NCBI GenBank assembly: GCA_947095585.1
Contig: OX352763.1
Span: 102,155,908-102,219,907, forward strand
Length of the DNA stretch: 64,000 nucleotides
DNA from: Nephrocerus scutellatus
Lineage: Eukaryota > Arthropoda > Insecta > Diptera > Pipunculidae
Direction: 5' to 3'
Shown piece after piece: positions 1-11,245 of the stretch. A model generated the notes under the pieces. That model was not told the origin of the DNA, did no database searches, and was given only the letters and a program-made list of their open reading frames with translations. The first letter of the stretch is position 1; every line of letters begins with the position of its first letter. Made by a program: the position numbers and the translations under genes.

Positions 1-165
1 GAAGTCGCAAAGAGCGAGAAACGTAAGATGTGGTAGTGGGAAACAGAAATATTTTATATGGATTTTGCTCTTTAGTTGATTACTAAATACAAATACGTTT
101 GGTCTCAATCTAAGCATGTATCTGTGTACGATCGGAACAGTTGGGCTTTCTATAGAGAAGGTTTT

Positions 166-489
166 GGCCCAGCCCATAGAATCCGTTGCGTCAGTAGCGT
201 CGACGTATTCGATGACGTTGCCGTATGTAACGAAAAGAGGCAGCCTAATGAATACGTTGTCGTCGTACAGGCAAACAAAAACAAATGGAAAAATAAACTT
301 CAAGCTACCTTAGAGAGAAATGTCAAAGTATTTGAGGGAGAGAAAACTTGAAAGTTGCTCAACTTTTTGCGTCGCTTCCGTCACATGCTTTTCCTATGGG
401 TCACTTCCCATAAGAATGCGTATATTTCGTTGATCTGTAAGTTGCATACGTCGCACCAACGGACGCAACGGATTCTATGTGCTGGCCCC
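166..489. mobile_element. Short terminal-inverted-repeat element (MITE-like)
   Basis: The arms at about 166-192 and 462-489 are inverted copies of each other. Both carry GGSCCAGCMCATAGAATCC followed by GTTGCGTC, with two mismatches, and looser similarity extends inward through a GCGACGTAT-like block. The interior is about 270 bp and has no transposase. This is the layout of a non-autonomous cut-and-paste element. I could not define a clean target-site duplication, so the superfamily is not assigned. The small ORFs overlapping it resemble no known protein. Confidence 0.45.
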
Positions 490-867
490 TTTACTCGTGG
501 TCGTGATCATGGAACAATTAAAAACAAACAGAGAATAAAAGAGAGAAAGAACCTAAAAAGAAGTAAAACAAAAGAAGGACGAAATATTCTCTACTGTAAC
601 AACACATTTCGTAAAGTGGTGTGCAAAACTGTAACAAAACTGCCAGACAAATTAAATTTTGTATTTGACCAACTTCTTTTCTTGTTAAAGAAAAATACTT
701 TATGTGCTTATTGCTCTATGGTAGAACTTTTGTTTTCGATCTCTCAGTGTCACATTCCATGCAGCGGTTCATTTGTTATGAAGCAAAACTTTTATACTGG
801 CCGTAGAGTATGTAGATAAATTGGTTCATAGACTCATTGGAGCGTAGCGAAAAATACAACGATGGTT
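490..867. other. No gene recognised
   Basis: An ORF of 154 codons runs through here, but it is Lys- and Cys-rich low-complexity translation with no recognisable motif, and it overlaps the inverted-repeat element. I see no host gene. Confidence 0.5.
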
Positions 868-1110
868 TAACTCTGGAACGCCTGAAGCAATTATTTCAAC
901 CAAACTTGGTAAACTTATGACTTACAATCTGTGATCAAATACAGGGTAGGCGGGGAGGTGTTAGACACCATTAGATCCTTATAGGTAGTGGTGGGAAAAA
1001 GCGTCATAATGACATGACCGATATTAGTGTCGAATCCGTAGTTTTCGGCGTCGCTGAGATAAATAGTGACGGTAAGACACCACTAGAGGAGTGGTTAGAA
1101 AGGGGTGATT
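868..1110 (+). mobile_element. Helitron-derived fragment (5' part plus one repeat unit)
   Basis: It starts with AACTCTGGAACGCCTGAAG and a TTTCAACCAAACTTGG block, also found just inside the 5' end of the Helitron at 47170. It then carries one unit of that element's ~100-bp repeat (GACCGATATTAGTGTCGA, a TTTTCGG block, a CGCTGAGAT block, GGTAAGACA). No terminal hairpin is present, so this is a broken copy. Confidence 0.55.
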
Positions 1111-2350
1111 TAAGACCTCTTTGCAGTTTAAATTGTCTTTTACCCTACAAAGTTCCTATTCCTGTATCTTAAAAGTTTCACTTCTAGCTTGCGTGATGAC
1201 TACACACTCTCCTTATCCTTTGGAGCCATCATGTCTATGCCAATAAGAGACTTTAGACGACCTCAGGATGAACGTCGAACGCAAAATTGCCGGCATTTCG
1301 CATGATTTATGCAAACAATTATTAATTGTGTTCAGCACATTCACGGCGTTTTCGTCGAGGAGGACATTTGAATAATGTTGTGTTACATAATTAATGGCAT
1401 CGATAGAAATTTAAACCGAAGTAAATTTTTTCGATAACTGAAACACGAACACAGTTTTATTAAAAAAAAACAAAACGGGGCGGTCTTAATGAAAAAGCCA
1501 AGATAACTCCTTTTGCAACCAACACTGAACCTGGAGTTAATAGACATACATATTCTCCTTTAATACTTTTCCTGCTTGTAATAAAATAGCGAACAGTACA
1601 TTCGTGTGGGGTTGTTAACCGCTTATTACAATTAAATGGACGTACAATACAGTGAGGTACCTGCAGTATAGAACCGGGAAGCGCGATGTGAATAGACAGA
1701 TAGACTTGTGCTTCTGCAGAATATTATTTTGCATTTACCACAATTTAAAGTGCAACATGAAGAAGATTGTAATTTAATTCGTAAAGGGTTCTACCCTGTT
1801 ACACCTTTCACCTTCCTTACACAGTTCACGGTGCGCATAGACGTGGAGCCACTTTACCTTCTGTATAGTTGTAATAGCTCGACCGCAAGAAACGCACAGA
1901 ATAAAGTCGCGGCGACTGTCTGCCGGCTAAATGATGTATGTATAAAAAACAAGTACATATAATATTTAAATACGATTGTCATTTCCATGTGCGAGTATCG
2001 CGGTATGGTATCTAAATTATTTGTTTAATGAAAAGTTCAATCAAATCGCTTGGAATAATGTGATTTGTACAAAATTGCATTGAACATTTTGCATCAGAAT
2101 TAAATTTAGATCGATAGATCGTTGACACCGCGGTTATCAATGTTTGTAATGATTGACAATTATTAGTTAAAATAGTCATATGCTACCATATGCCCAATAT
2201 GTCGCTCTTTATAAACTTAAATAACATTTCATTTTCTCTTTTTAATTTATGAATTATGAATGAATTAAAAAAAACATTTTCAATAAGTAAATGTCCTCAA
2301 ATTTTGGAGAGATGACATATCAAGAGAATTAGCACGCTATCAAATATAAT
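1111..2350. other. AT-rich stretch without recognisable gene
   Basis: Only short, composition-driven ORFs occur, the longest 84 codons at 1708-1962 with no motif. I saw no splice-site pair with an open frame and no repeat family shared with the rest of the window. Confidence 0.5.
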
Positions 2351-2354
2351 TTTG

Positions 2355-2790
2355 TGTTACATTTTTGATTTCTTGTGACTAAGTCACTTCTCAAGCGATT
2401 TCTATGTAATTCGATGCGACTATAAGACTTGTTCCTATGGAAATTCTGGGATACGGTCATTAGGGACTGGAATTTAAGGAACGAAGCGATTTCTATGAAA
2501 CTCATTCTAGGATACGGTCATTAGAGATGGGAAATTCCGTATGTAGGACTAAGATGCGACTATGTATAAGACTTGTTCCTATGGTATTCTGGGATATGGT
2601 AATTTATATAATAATATCGGCGCGACAGACCATGCGGTCCAAGGCCTGACTTCTCGCAACCATTTGTGTTGAGCATGCATATTTTTGCACACAAATTGGA
2701 TATGGTCATTAAGGTATGGAGTTTTGATTTTGGGAACTAAACCGTTTCTAATGATTTATATGAAATTCGGTATGTCCTTTGAGTGTCTTT
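2355..2790 (+). repeat. ~110-bp dispersed tandem repeat, interrupted by a SINE tail
   Basis: Degenerate units carry TTTCTCAAGCGATT, an ATGAAATTCGG-type block, TAGGACTAAGATGCGACTAT and a GACTTGTTCCTATGG block followed by a TTCTGG block and a GGTCATTA block. The same units occur at 32878-33060 (plus), 33066-33300 (minus) and 60880-61045 (minus). A SINE end at 2608-2700 splits the array here. Confidence 0.65.
2608..2700 (-). mobile_element. tRNA-derived SINE, 3' fragment
   Basis: It begins with AATAATATCGGCGCGACAGA and continues through a GGTCCAAGGCCT block and ATATTTTTGCACACAAAT. This matches the 3' part of the longer SINE copy at 50475. The tRNA-like head is missing. Confidence 0.55.
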
Positions 2791-3170
2791 TTGGGGGTCT
2801 TTTGACGGTCTTTTGAGTGCCTTTTAGGGGTCTTTTGAGTGTAATTTTGGGGTCCCTTTGAGAATCTTTTGTGGTATTTTTGTGGTCTTTTGCCAGTATT
2901 TTGGAACATTTTTTGAATAGCCTCTTTGGGGTCTCTTGAAGAATCTTTTAGGGGTATTTTGAGGGTCTTTTTTGGGTCTTTTTGGAACCTTTGAGAGTAT
3001 TTTTGTGGTCTTTTGGAGGTATTTTGGAAAGTTTTTTTAATAGTATTTTTGGGGTCTTTTGAAGAGTCTTTTGAGCGTCTTTTGGTAGTCTTTTTTGGGT
3101 CTTTTTATGGGGACAATTTATGATTCTTTTGGAAGTTTTTGGGGTATTTTAATGGTCTTTTGCGGTATTT
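2776..3170 (+). repeat. GGTCTTTTGAG-type minisatellite
   Basis: Many imperfect tandem copies of an 11-14-nt unit such as GGGGTCTTTTGAGTG occur. It is the reverse complement of the CTCAAGACCCC array at 38245-39250. No coding capacity. Confidence 0.75.
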
Positions 3171-3437
3171 TATGGATGTCTTTTTGCCGCATAACATCAG
3201 AGAATTTTCACTTACACCGCACGTAAAGGTTACACGCACTGATTTTTTTTTTATAAAAACTTGGTTGGTCCAATATTCGCAGAGTTCCGATATTTTTTGT
3301 GACTCTTTTTGGCAGAAACCGAAAAATAGACATCTTTGGATAGATTGTATCTCAGGCATTTCTTGTCCGATTATCAGTTTTAATAATTTTTTAAAACGTA
3401 TTAGTTTAAGACAGATGGAAACATCTTGTCTTTTCTT

Positions 3438-3670
3438 TAATTCTCTATATTAACTTCGCGTCCGGATGTGTCTGTTTGTTTGCAGCTGGCTGGCTGGCCA
3501 ATTCTTGTGATAAATTTTTAATCCACCTTCCGATGTGTATTTCCGATGTTCATAATAGATTACATACATAAGGATAATTTTTAAGAAACTTATATGGGAG
3601 CCCCTCGACTCAGGAGCAACATTTGAAACCCTTCATTACAAAGCCGAGTGGCTCCCATATAATTTTTTTA
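3438..3670 (+). repeat. Copy of the CTCTATATTAACTTCGCG-terminated repeat family
   Basis: It starts with the family terminus AATTCTCTATATTAACTTCG, then a GTTTGTTTG tract, a TTTTTAATCCACC block and GTATTTCCGATG. An internal inverted repeat (TATATGGGAGCC near 3590 and GGCTCCCATATA near 3650) encloses CTCGACTCAGG. There is no ORF of note. Confidence 0.6.
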
Positions 3671-5072
3671 AATTTTGATTTTGTTCAAATTTTGTTAACA
3701 TAAACAGCATTTCGCGATCACCTCAGTACATGTGAAGTTGTTGCTGAGGTTGGTTGAGCGAAAAAAAATAACTTCCAGGAATGAAGCAATCGACCAACGA
3801 GTTCGTCACTGAACGCTAAAGAACTATTTACTACTCATGTTTTCAATATTTAAAATTTAATTGCATTCGTAATTTAAGATAAAAAAATTAAACTATGCTA
3901 ATATATGAATAAATTATAATAATATTTTAGTTATTTTATTGGTTTTTTAGTTTATTTGAATTACTCTGCCACGCAATATCACATTTTAAATTGTTTTTAT
4001 AATACTCCCTGCGTTTATCCCATAAAATTATGTTCAAAGCCACTTTATTTATTAACTTTTTTTTCGAATTTCATCTTTGCGATAACGCGTCGAAAAACAA
4101 ACTCGTTTGACTTTAAGCGATCAAACGTCTACGCATCGCGTTGTTTGATCAAATCGATTTTCTATATTTGATAAATGCTCGCGACGCGATGTCAAGCAAA
4201 GTTGTTCGAGTGTTGTCACTCATCGCGCGATCGCGTTTATGTTCTAAACATGCCACGTAGTAAGATTACTGATGTTTGATCTTTTTTGCGATAATCGCAA
4301 TAGAATGTTACCTAACTCTGGTGACAACACTTTTTGTAAAAATTTTGGACGTGATCGGGCCCCAGTGCCGAGGGTTTTGCATTTAAGTTCAACCAGTTTA
4401 TTTATATACCGGGTCTATCTGTTAATGGGACAAATACTTAAAGTGGTGATTCCTTGGGTAATTATGAGAAAAAAATTGTATGGGAGGGGATGGGGCCGTA
4501 CTTAGCCTTTTAAAGCGAAGAAATGTACTGTTAACCTCGCACCACTTCACCCCCTGTAACCTTCAAGATCAAGAAATCTACATTTTTTATAGAATAACAC
4601 CACCTTCTGTTTCAAACTGCCCTAAAAAAGCTTTTTCTCGAAACTAATATAGATATTGATGACGTCCCGAGATCTGAGATCTAATGGCCTCTTAGAGAAA
4701 TGTAAATTTGGTGAAATTTTTGAATAGCCGGTTTTTTAGCTTAAACTGGGAGTTAGCTGGGTCATGATTAAAATTAATCTTGAGTTAAATTATGAAGCAG
4801 TTTTTCAGTGCAGGATTATTTTTTGACTCCATGAGTGGTGATTTATTTGGCATCACTGGCTTTTATACATTCAGCTGTCAAAAACTATCGAATTTTTTTT
4901 TTTCAAAACCACAAAATGAGCAAAAGAAGCTCAAATCAGAATTTGAATTTAGTGAAAATGTATTGGTTTTTCTTTCACTATTTAATACAATTATCACACA
5001 AATAGAAATAAAAACAACCTCTTCCCTTGCCTAAGCATCTGTCAGAAACATTATTCATTTAATCCAGAGTTT
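3671..5072. other. AT-rich, mostly unassigned; one isolated ~120-bp repeat unit
   Basis: At about 4318-4400 there is a single unit of the family seen at 46.5 and 59.7 kb (ACAACACTTTTTGTAAAAAT, then a GTGATCGGGCCC block). The stretch at 4420-4500 resembles 29818-29890. I see no gene. Confidence 0.5.
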
Positions 5073-5092
5073 ACTCACCAAATTTGGTGAGT
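5073..5092. repeat. 20-bp perfect palindrome
   Basis: ACTCACCAAATTTGGTGAGT is its own reverse complement. Nothing nearby assigns it a role. Confidence 0.9.
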
Positions 5093-6340
5093 TTAAAACA
5101 GGAGTACAAACATTTTTTCGAACACAGGAGATCTTCTGAAGATTCAGGTTGAAAACATCATAAGCTTTTAACTCAAAAAGGTTCTTCTTTACCCTCATTC
5201 ATTAAAATTAGTTTGCGTCACAGCTCACAGTTGACATTTTTGAGCTATTTCTTAGGTATGTATGTTAGGATCGACCTACAGAGCTTAAATTTTGCATACA
5301 TTTTTGACTTGCGTGATAATGCAATAACGGATGGAAATTTAACTCGCAGAGCAAGGGATAGCCATAGAAGTCACAAACAAAAGCCTATTGCCAGTAAAAA
5401 AAAAGAAGCGCGCACACCTGCATAAGTGATCAGGCAAAAGCGTTTGTCCCTCCTTGCTGAGAAATACCTGCGCCTACGCCCGACCACTGCAAGCGGTATG
5501 TTTTTCGCTTAGTTTTTGCAATAAAGTTATAGGTGGGGCATGTCAAAATATGATCGTGCCATGATTTTAGCAAATGGCGTCAACTGTCATTTGCTTTGAC
5601 ATTTATGTTCTAGACACTGTCTACTAGACAGAAAGAAATTATTTGATAACAAGAAATGGAGCGATAGACGCCTGAAAAACGCAGAATTATTGTCACAGTT
5701 TTTCTTTTTATTTCTAACAAAATGGCAGCCAATTCACATTATACCATTACTTTTACCTCACCTTATATGATTTGGAGAAACCTATTGCCAACTACGTACC
5801 TAATCAATGTTTAATATATCGTACAAGAAATACAAAAGTAGAAAACAAGGAATATTTCTCTGCACACATGAGTATATATTTACATAAGCATATGTCAGAT
5901 GACACTTTTTGGCCATTTCGAATTAAATATTAATAGAAAAGGATCTTAAAAATACTGTTTTTTACTTTAACATATTATTCTATGCAAGCTGTTGAATGTC
6001 ACTCTTACAGTCTAAATTACATCAAGCAGACTCAACGTCTAAAATTTGTACATAAATAACGTAATCATCACATCATCCAGCTATCCCAATAACTGTTGGA
6101 TGACGACGTGTTTGAATAGAATTGCCTCATTTGACTTCAATCAAGTGCTTGAAATATCATACACCTTCATTATTTTGTAAATAAGCGCTGTAATTAATGA
6201 CACATGGAAATGACTAATTAAAAAATTGAATGGCATTTGCAAAATAACAAAATGTTATAGGTACCAATAATTATTATCATTTATCACAGATATACATATC
6301 TCTGGTGATTAATTATCTTGGATTTATGCAACAACTTAAT
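5093..6340. other. No gene recognised
   Basis: Unique-looking AT-rich sequence. A 70-codon plus ORF (5213-5425) has no motif and a basic low-complexity end. Confidence 0.5.
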
Positions 6341-6560
6341 TCTCTATATTAATTTCGCGTTGGCATGTGTCTGTCTGTCGGTAGTTGATGAAATCTTGTG
6401 ATTAATTTTTAACCCACTTCGAAAGCGTGATTTTATTTAAACTTTGCACACGTGTATCTCCGATTAAAGAATTTACATTAAAAATTTTTTATGGGATCGA
6501 TTTTTCAAAAGTTAAGGACTGTTCTAGAAGTTTTCAACTCAGCGCATCAGAAACAAGTAA
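6341..6560 (+). repeat. Copy of the CTCTATATTAA-terminated repeat family
   Basis: It has the terminus TTCTCTATATTAATTTCGCG, then TTTTTAACCCACTTCG, a CGTGATTTTATTTAAACTTTG block and GTGTATCTCCGAT, in the same order as at 8119, 46532 and 59693. Confidence 0.65.
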
Positions 6561-6614
6561 ATGTATAAAAGAGTTTGTGTATAATATATAGATATACGAC
6601 ATTTAACAAACATA

Positions 6615-7690
6615 TACTCTTAGGCAGGTGATGGAAATATATCTAGAGTTTCAAAACTCACTACACCATCTTTTTATAGACTTTAAAGCCGTCTAAGTTA
6701 CATATACAAGTAACTATGTTGATATAAAAGCTAATGAACCCGATAAATTCAAGGAATTTTTAAATCAAATTAATAAAGCCAGACAGTAACCTAATTTTAT
6801 ATTTCCGGTGCATTTCGCAAGACATAATATTCCCAAAGTAATTAATCAGCATTCTAGCATACTTTTAACTTAATAAAACTTCACACATAATCCTCTATAA
6901 GGCCATTCAGATACTGGCTTACGCAGACGATATTGACATCGTTGGTAGAAACTGAAGAGCTGTACAGGAATCTTTCATCCAGATCGAGCAGGCGGCACGA
7001 AATGTGGGGCTGCACATAAATGAGAACAAAACAAAGTACATGATAGCCACGTCTGCGACTAGAAGATCCAACATTGGTCCCGCAATTTAAATAGTGGAGC
7101 GCGATTTTGAAGTAGTGCAATCTCGGGTCAACTGTAGCAACCGATAACAGCATGGAACCAGAAATACTCACACGGTTGCTTAAAGCCAAAAAAGCCTACT
7201 ATAGTCTGTCAAGACTCTTCAAATCCAGGAACTTAACCATCCCATCCATCCAAGCTGCTGATATATGAGATAATGGTCATACCAGTACTTACATATGTAT
7301 ACGAGTCTTGGGTGCTCAGCAAAAAGCATTAAGACCTCTTTGCCGCGTGTGAGAGAAAAGTCTTACGTAGAATTGTTGGCCCCGTATGTGAGGAAGGATG
7401 ATTCCGGAGACGCTATAATGATAAATTGACGCGATGTCGACATCGTGAATATAATCTTCTGCTCGCATGATGAACGAAGAGGATCCTGCTCGGAAAGTCC
7501 TTTGCGGTAGGATTTATGGAACGCGACAGCGAGGATGGCTTGAACTATGATGCCTAGAGTTTAGAGATGTCAAACTGGATGCCAAACTGGATGACTTGAC
7601 ATCGGGACCGGTGGAGAGACTTTTTGCGAGAGGCCAGGACCGGACCCGGTTGTAGAGCCAAATATGACGATGAATTTTGTTTGGCAGATA
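6615..7690 (+). pseudogene. RTE-type non-LTR retrotransposon, RT to 3' end (decayed)
   Basis: Around 6625-6710 translation gives an EFQNSLHHLFIDFKA segment, the RT motif A region. At 6905 it gives LAYADDIDIVG, with the YADD polymerase box, followed by a GLHINENKTKYM-type segment. The piece ends near 7690 with the family 3' sequence (a GAGAGACTTTTTGCG block, then a GAGCCAAATATGACGATGA tail). Several stops and frameshifts are present, and about 170 bp of unrelated DNA separates motifs A and C. The same family occurs at 10970, 13460, 36876, 41537 and 54950. Confidence 0.75.
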
Positions 7691-7990
7691 CCTTAACCCG
7701 TTGACGTACAAGTCGCAAAATCTAATCACTTCTTGAATTCTTCTATAAATCATTTTAGCGACAGAAAATTTGAGGTAGGATTTTCTGTTTTGAGCGATGT
7801 CGAGAAGATTGATAGATACATCCCGATTGATTTTTTTGCTTCTTAGGGTCCAAATTGCCTGAAACGTACCTTAATTTAATTGGGTTTTCTGAGTAAATTC
7901 AATTTTGTAGTTTTTTTTTAAACGAAAGCTGATGTTTCACAGGTGAGCCTTGTTGGTCCTGTACTACTTTTTAAAGCCGTATAGTTCGTT

Positions 7991-8110
7991 ATAACACGTC
8001 AGATCAGATCTGCTTTCGGTTGATTGAAACAACTAACCAATGAGCAATTAATATAAACTTTAAACATAATCGCTGAAACTCCACAAGTGAGGCTCAAAAG
8101 GCTTGTATTA
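7991..8110 (+). repeat. Orphan monomer of the ~145-bp satellite
   Basis: ATAACACGTCAGATCAGATC, a TGCTTTCGG block, an ACCAATGAGCAA block and CCACAAGTGAGGCTC match the units of the 9484-10330 array, which lies about 1.4 kb away. Confidence 0.7.
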
Positions 8111-8118
8111 GTTTTTAA

Positions 8119-8325
8119 TTTCTCTATATTAACGTCGCGTACCCGTGGATGTGTTTGTTTGCTTGTTTGTCGCCAAATTTAGTGCTCAATTTTATACCCA
8201 CCTCCAAAAGCGCGATTTTATTCAAACTTTGTACACATGTGTATTTCCGATGTCAACACTTTTTGTAAAGACTTGGAAGTGATCGGGCCCCAGGGCCAAG
8301 GGCCTCCCGTATAATTTATTAAAAA
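8119..8325 (+). repeat. Copy of the CTCTATATTAA-terminated repeat family
   Basis: The terminus is TTTCTCTATATTAACGTCGC. It continues with a TTTGTTTGC tract, CGCGATTTTATTCAAACTTT, a GTGTATTTCCGATG block, ACACTTTTTGTAAAGACTTG and a GTGATCGGGCCCCAGG block. It contains one internal repeat unit. Confidence 0.7.
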
Positions 8326-9483
8326 AATTTTTTTTTATTTATATATTTCTATAATTTTATTAGTGGAAATACCCATCGTTTTCTGGCTGTCCCATCCCAC
8401 TGGGCTCCACCCAACTGCCCAATAGCTTACAGTACACAAAGTGTAAACAATTAGTAAATGGAAATCCTCCAGGGAGAAGACTTACCCTTGATTAGACATT
8501 CTGTGGGCGTTGATAACGCCCCCTTTTCCGAGTAATCAATCAATTTATTAAGAAAACTTTTCCACTTAAAATATTCACCAGAGATTCTCGACAATCAAAG
8601 GCGAATCTTGCATAAACGAAAACAGAAAACGACCGTAAATGCATATCGTTTAACCGCAACAACACTATATGGACCTAATACCGCACACCGCACATCTGAA
8701 TTGCAACTCACGTCTGGCCAGACTGAAGTCTACGAGTAGGAGTACTCATTACACCGCGGCGCGTATGAAAAGAAATTAGGTGTTGTTGTTGTCTCTTATT
8801 CATTCATTCTGCCTGTCGATCATAACCATAACAAATCAAAGATCAAATAATCCTACAGATACACCCATCATAGTGCAGTTCATTTCGCATTGCAGTTTGC
8901 TCCATTTTCTTCAATACAATGATTGGGAGCGCACACAACGCCATCGAAAGATAATTTGCAGTTTTTAAATTTAATTAAATATGCACTGGTATACCGAACC
9001 TGCCACACATTTCGTATAAACTAAAGTATGATGAGACGAGAATAGAACCAGGAAAAAATCCATCATACACTGATAATGATAATGATGTTGCACCACTCAT
9101 ACTGGATGCTTGTTGGTTTCGCATGCAACTTTTTTCCGCCGGTTAAGTTTGAGATCGCACTGGTGCGTACACGATTAATAATTAAACAAAGTGAGAGAAA
9201 AAAACGTAGATTTTAATAAATTTGTTTTGTTTTTATTAATTGGCAATATCTCAACGCGAGAACGTGTCGTTCAATGATAAGGACCGCCACAAGCTACACG
9301 TAAGCGTACCCGATTACTCTGCCTATCGCCTTCATACTAAAGCTGTTTGATTGAGATATAAAATAAACGGATACTTGCTATGAGGCGTTGTGAGTGAGCG
9401 TGTTGTGTAAAGTTTTGTATAATCTGAGATTCATAGGTCAGGTTTTAGTTTAGCTGTTCGATGGTCGGCATATATAGTTCCTC
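8326..9483. other. Unique sequence, no gene recognised
   Basis: No repeat family and no exon with paired splice sites was seen. A possible donor at 8480 (minus strand, GGGTAAGTC) lacks a pyrimidine-rich acceptor. A short hairpin GGGCGTTGATAACGCCC lies near 8508. Non-coding conserved sequence of the host gene could lie here, but nothing shows it. Confidence 0.4.
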
Positions 9484-10330
9484 ACAACACGGCAGATCGG
9501 ATCGGTTTTCGGTTTTTCGAAACATTTTCTGGAACAACTAACTAATGAGCAAATATAAACCTGAAGCAAGATTTGAGAAGTTCCACAGGTGAGCCTTTTT
9601 AGGCATGTTATACTTTTTAAATTATATAGTTAGTCACAAGACGTAAGATCAGTTCTGCTTTAAACATTTAAAACATGGAATAACTAGTAGCAAATAATAT
9701 AAACCAGAAACAAAATCGCTGATGTACCACAGTTGAGCCTTTTTAGGCCTGTTTTACTTTTTTAGTAAGTTACAACACGTCAGATAAGATCTGCTTTCAG
9801 TTGTCTAAAACATTTTCTGAAACCACTTACCAATAAGCAAATAAGACAAATCTAAAGCGAAATCTCCGAAGTTCCACAGAACAGCCTTCTTAGGTCTGCA
9901 GTTCTCTCGTATAATTCGTCACAACAGGTCAGATCAGTTCTGCTTTCAGTTGTTTAAAACATTTTCTTGAATAACTAACCAATGAGCAAATAATATAAAC
10001 CAGAAACAAAATCTCTGACGTTCCACAGGTGAGCCTTTTTAGACCTGTTCTACTTTTTTAGTAAGTTACAACACGTCAGATAAGATCTGCTTTCAGTTGT
10101 CTAAAACATTTTCTGAAACCACTTACCAATAAGCAAATAAGATAAATCTGAAGCGAAGTTCCACAGAACAGCCTTCTTAGGTCTGCAGTTCTCTCGTATA
10201 ATTCGTCACAACAGATCAGATCAGTTCTGCTTTCAGTTGTTTAAATCATTTTCTGGAACAACTAACCAATGAGCAAATACAAACCCGAAACAAAACGTGA
10301 GAATTACCACAGGTGAGCCTTGTAAGGCAT
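9484..10330 (+). repeat. ~145-bp satellite array, six units with dimer periodicity
   Basis: Unit starts (ACAACACGTCAGAT-like) fall at 9484, 9636, 9772, 9921, 10068 and 10208, spaced 136-152 bp. Each unit holds a TGCTTTCAGTTG block, an AACATTTTCT block, ACYAACCAATGAGCAAATA and a TTCCACAGGTGAGCCTTTTTAGG-like block. Units at 9772 and 10068 (ACGTCAGATAAG type) are closer to each other than to those at 9921 and 10208 (AGRTCAGATCAG type), giving a ~290-bp higher-order dimer. Confidence 0.85.
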
Positions 10331-10969
10331 CTACTGTTTTTAAATTCGTTAGCAAAGTTATTATACAAAAACAAGAGCTTCTGCAAAACACTCATATTTG
10401 TATTTTAACTATATATAGGCTTATGGCCTTTCGTGAGTGTTTGGGCCTCAGCATTGTTGATAGTCAAGTCCGCCCGGCTATTCCAAAGCTCCGTACAAAG
10501 TTCTGATAATGATCCTTACACTAACGCTCTTCCCATGACTAAAGGTCTTCCCAAGAGAAGCTGATTAAATATGGAAGCCCGCATTATACCAGGAAATTCA
10601 TTAACTAATAGTGGAGCTATTGGAGGAAGAAACTTTGACAGAAAATAGGCGAAGAGACATCTTGTGTCCAAAACATTAGTCAGTAGAAGCTTCGTCATCT
10701 TTAACTAATGGTCTCTTCAGCTAACATTTTACATAAGCTAGTTTTTTTTTACTTATTTTTCCGCCACCTTGTGGAGTGATAATTGCCGCAGTGTCATCAG
10801 CTTATTTATAATATCATCAGATATGATATTCCAAAGGTGAGGACTTTTAAATGACCGTTGTGTATTGCCTCCGTTGAAGACATTTCTTTTTGGAGGCAAA
10901 CGCCTTTTTGGACTATTTAGCCAAGATTTTAATGGTGATGTGGTGTGGGGTAGCCAACAAAACCTTTTG
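10331..10969. other. No gene recognised
   Basis: Short ORFs on both strands have no motif. The right end borders an RTE 3' fragment. Confidence 0.45.
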
Positions 10970-11245
10970 TTAAGACTCTCCAAATCCAGAAATTTAACTA
11001 AAACATCCAAGCTGCTGGTGTATAAGTATAGATGAGAGTCTTTGATGCTTAGCAAAAAGAACTCTGATCTCGTTTAAAAGGATGTCTTACGGATAATTCT
11101 TGGCTCCGTATTTGAGGACTGAAAACCCTATAGATGTGATCTAGGGGCGTTACAGCGATGTCGACATCGCGAAGATAATTAAGCTCAATAGACTCCGATG
11201 GGCAGGACACCGGAACGCCGGTTCCAGAGCTAAATATAATGATGA
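10970..11245 (+). pseudogene. RTE 3' fragment, internally deleted
   Basis: It contains the RTE blocks AGACTCTCCAAATCCAG, a CATCCAAGCTGCTGGTGTATAAG-like block, the GCGATGTCGACATCGCGAAG segment and a TCCGATGGGCAGG block. It then jumps directly to the family end GAGCTAAATATAATGATGAT. About 150 bp present in the copy at 36876 are missing. Confidence 0.7.

Noticed and set aside
76..819. Two adjacent plus ORFs of 91 and 154 codons at the window start
   Set aside because: They overlap an inverted-repeat element, show no motif, and the second is low-complexity.
8480..8545. Possible minus-strand exon with donor GGGTAAGTC
   Set aside because: No pyrimidine-rich acceptor upstream and no open frame in the required phase.
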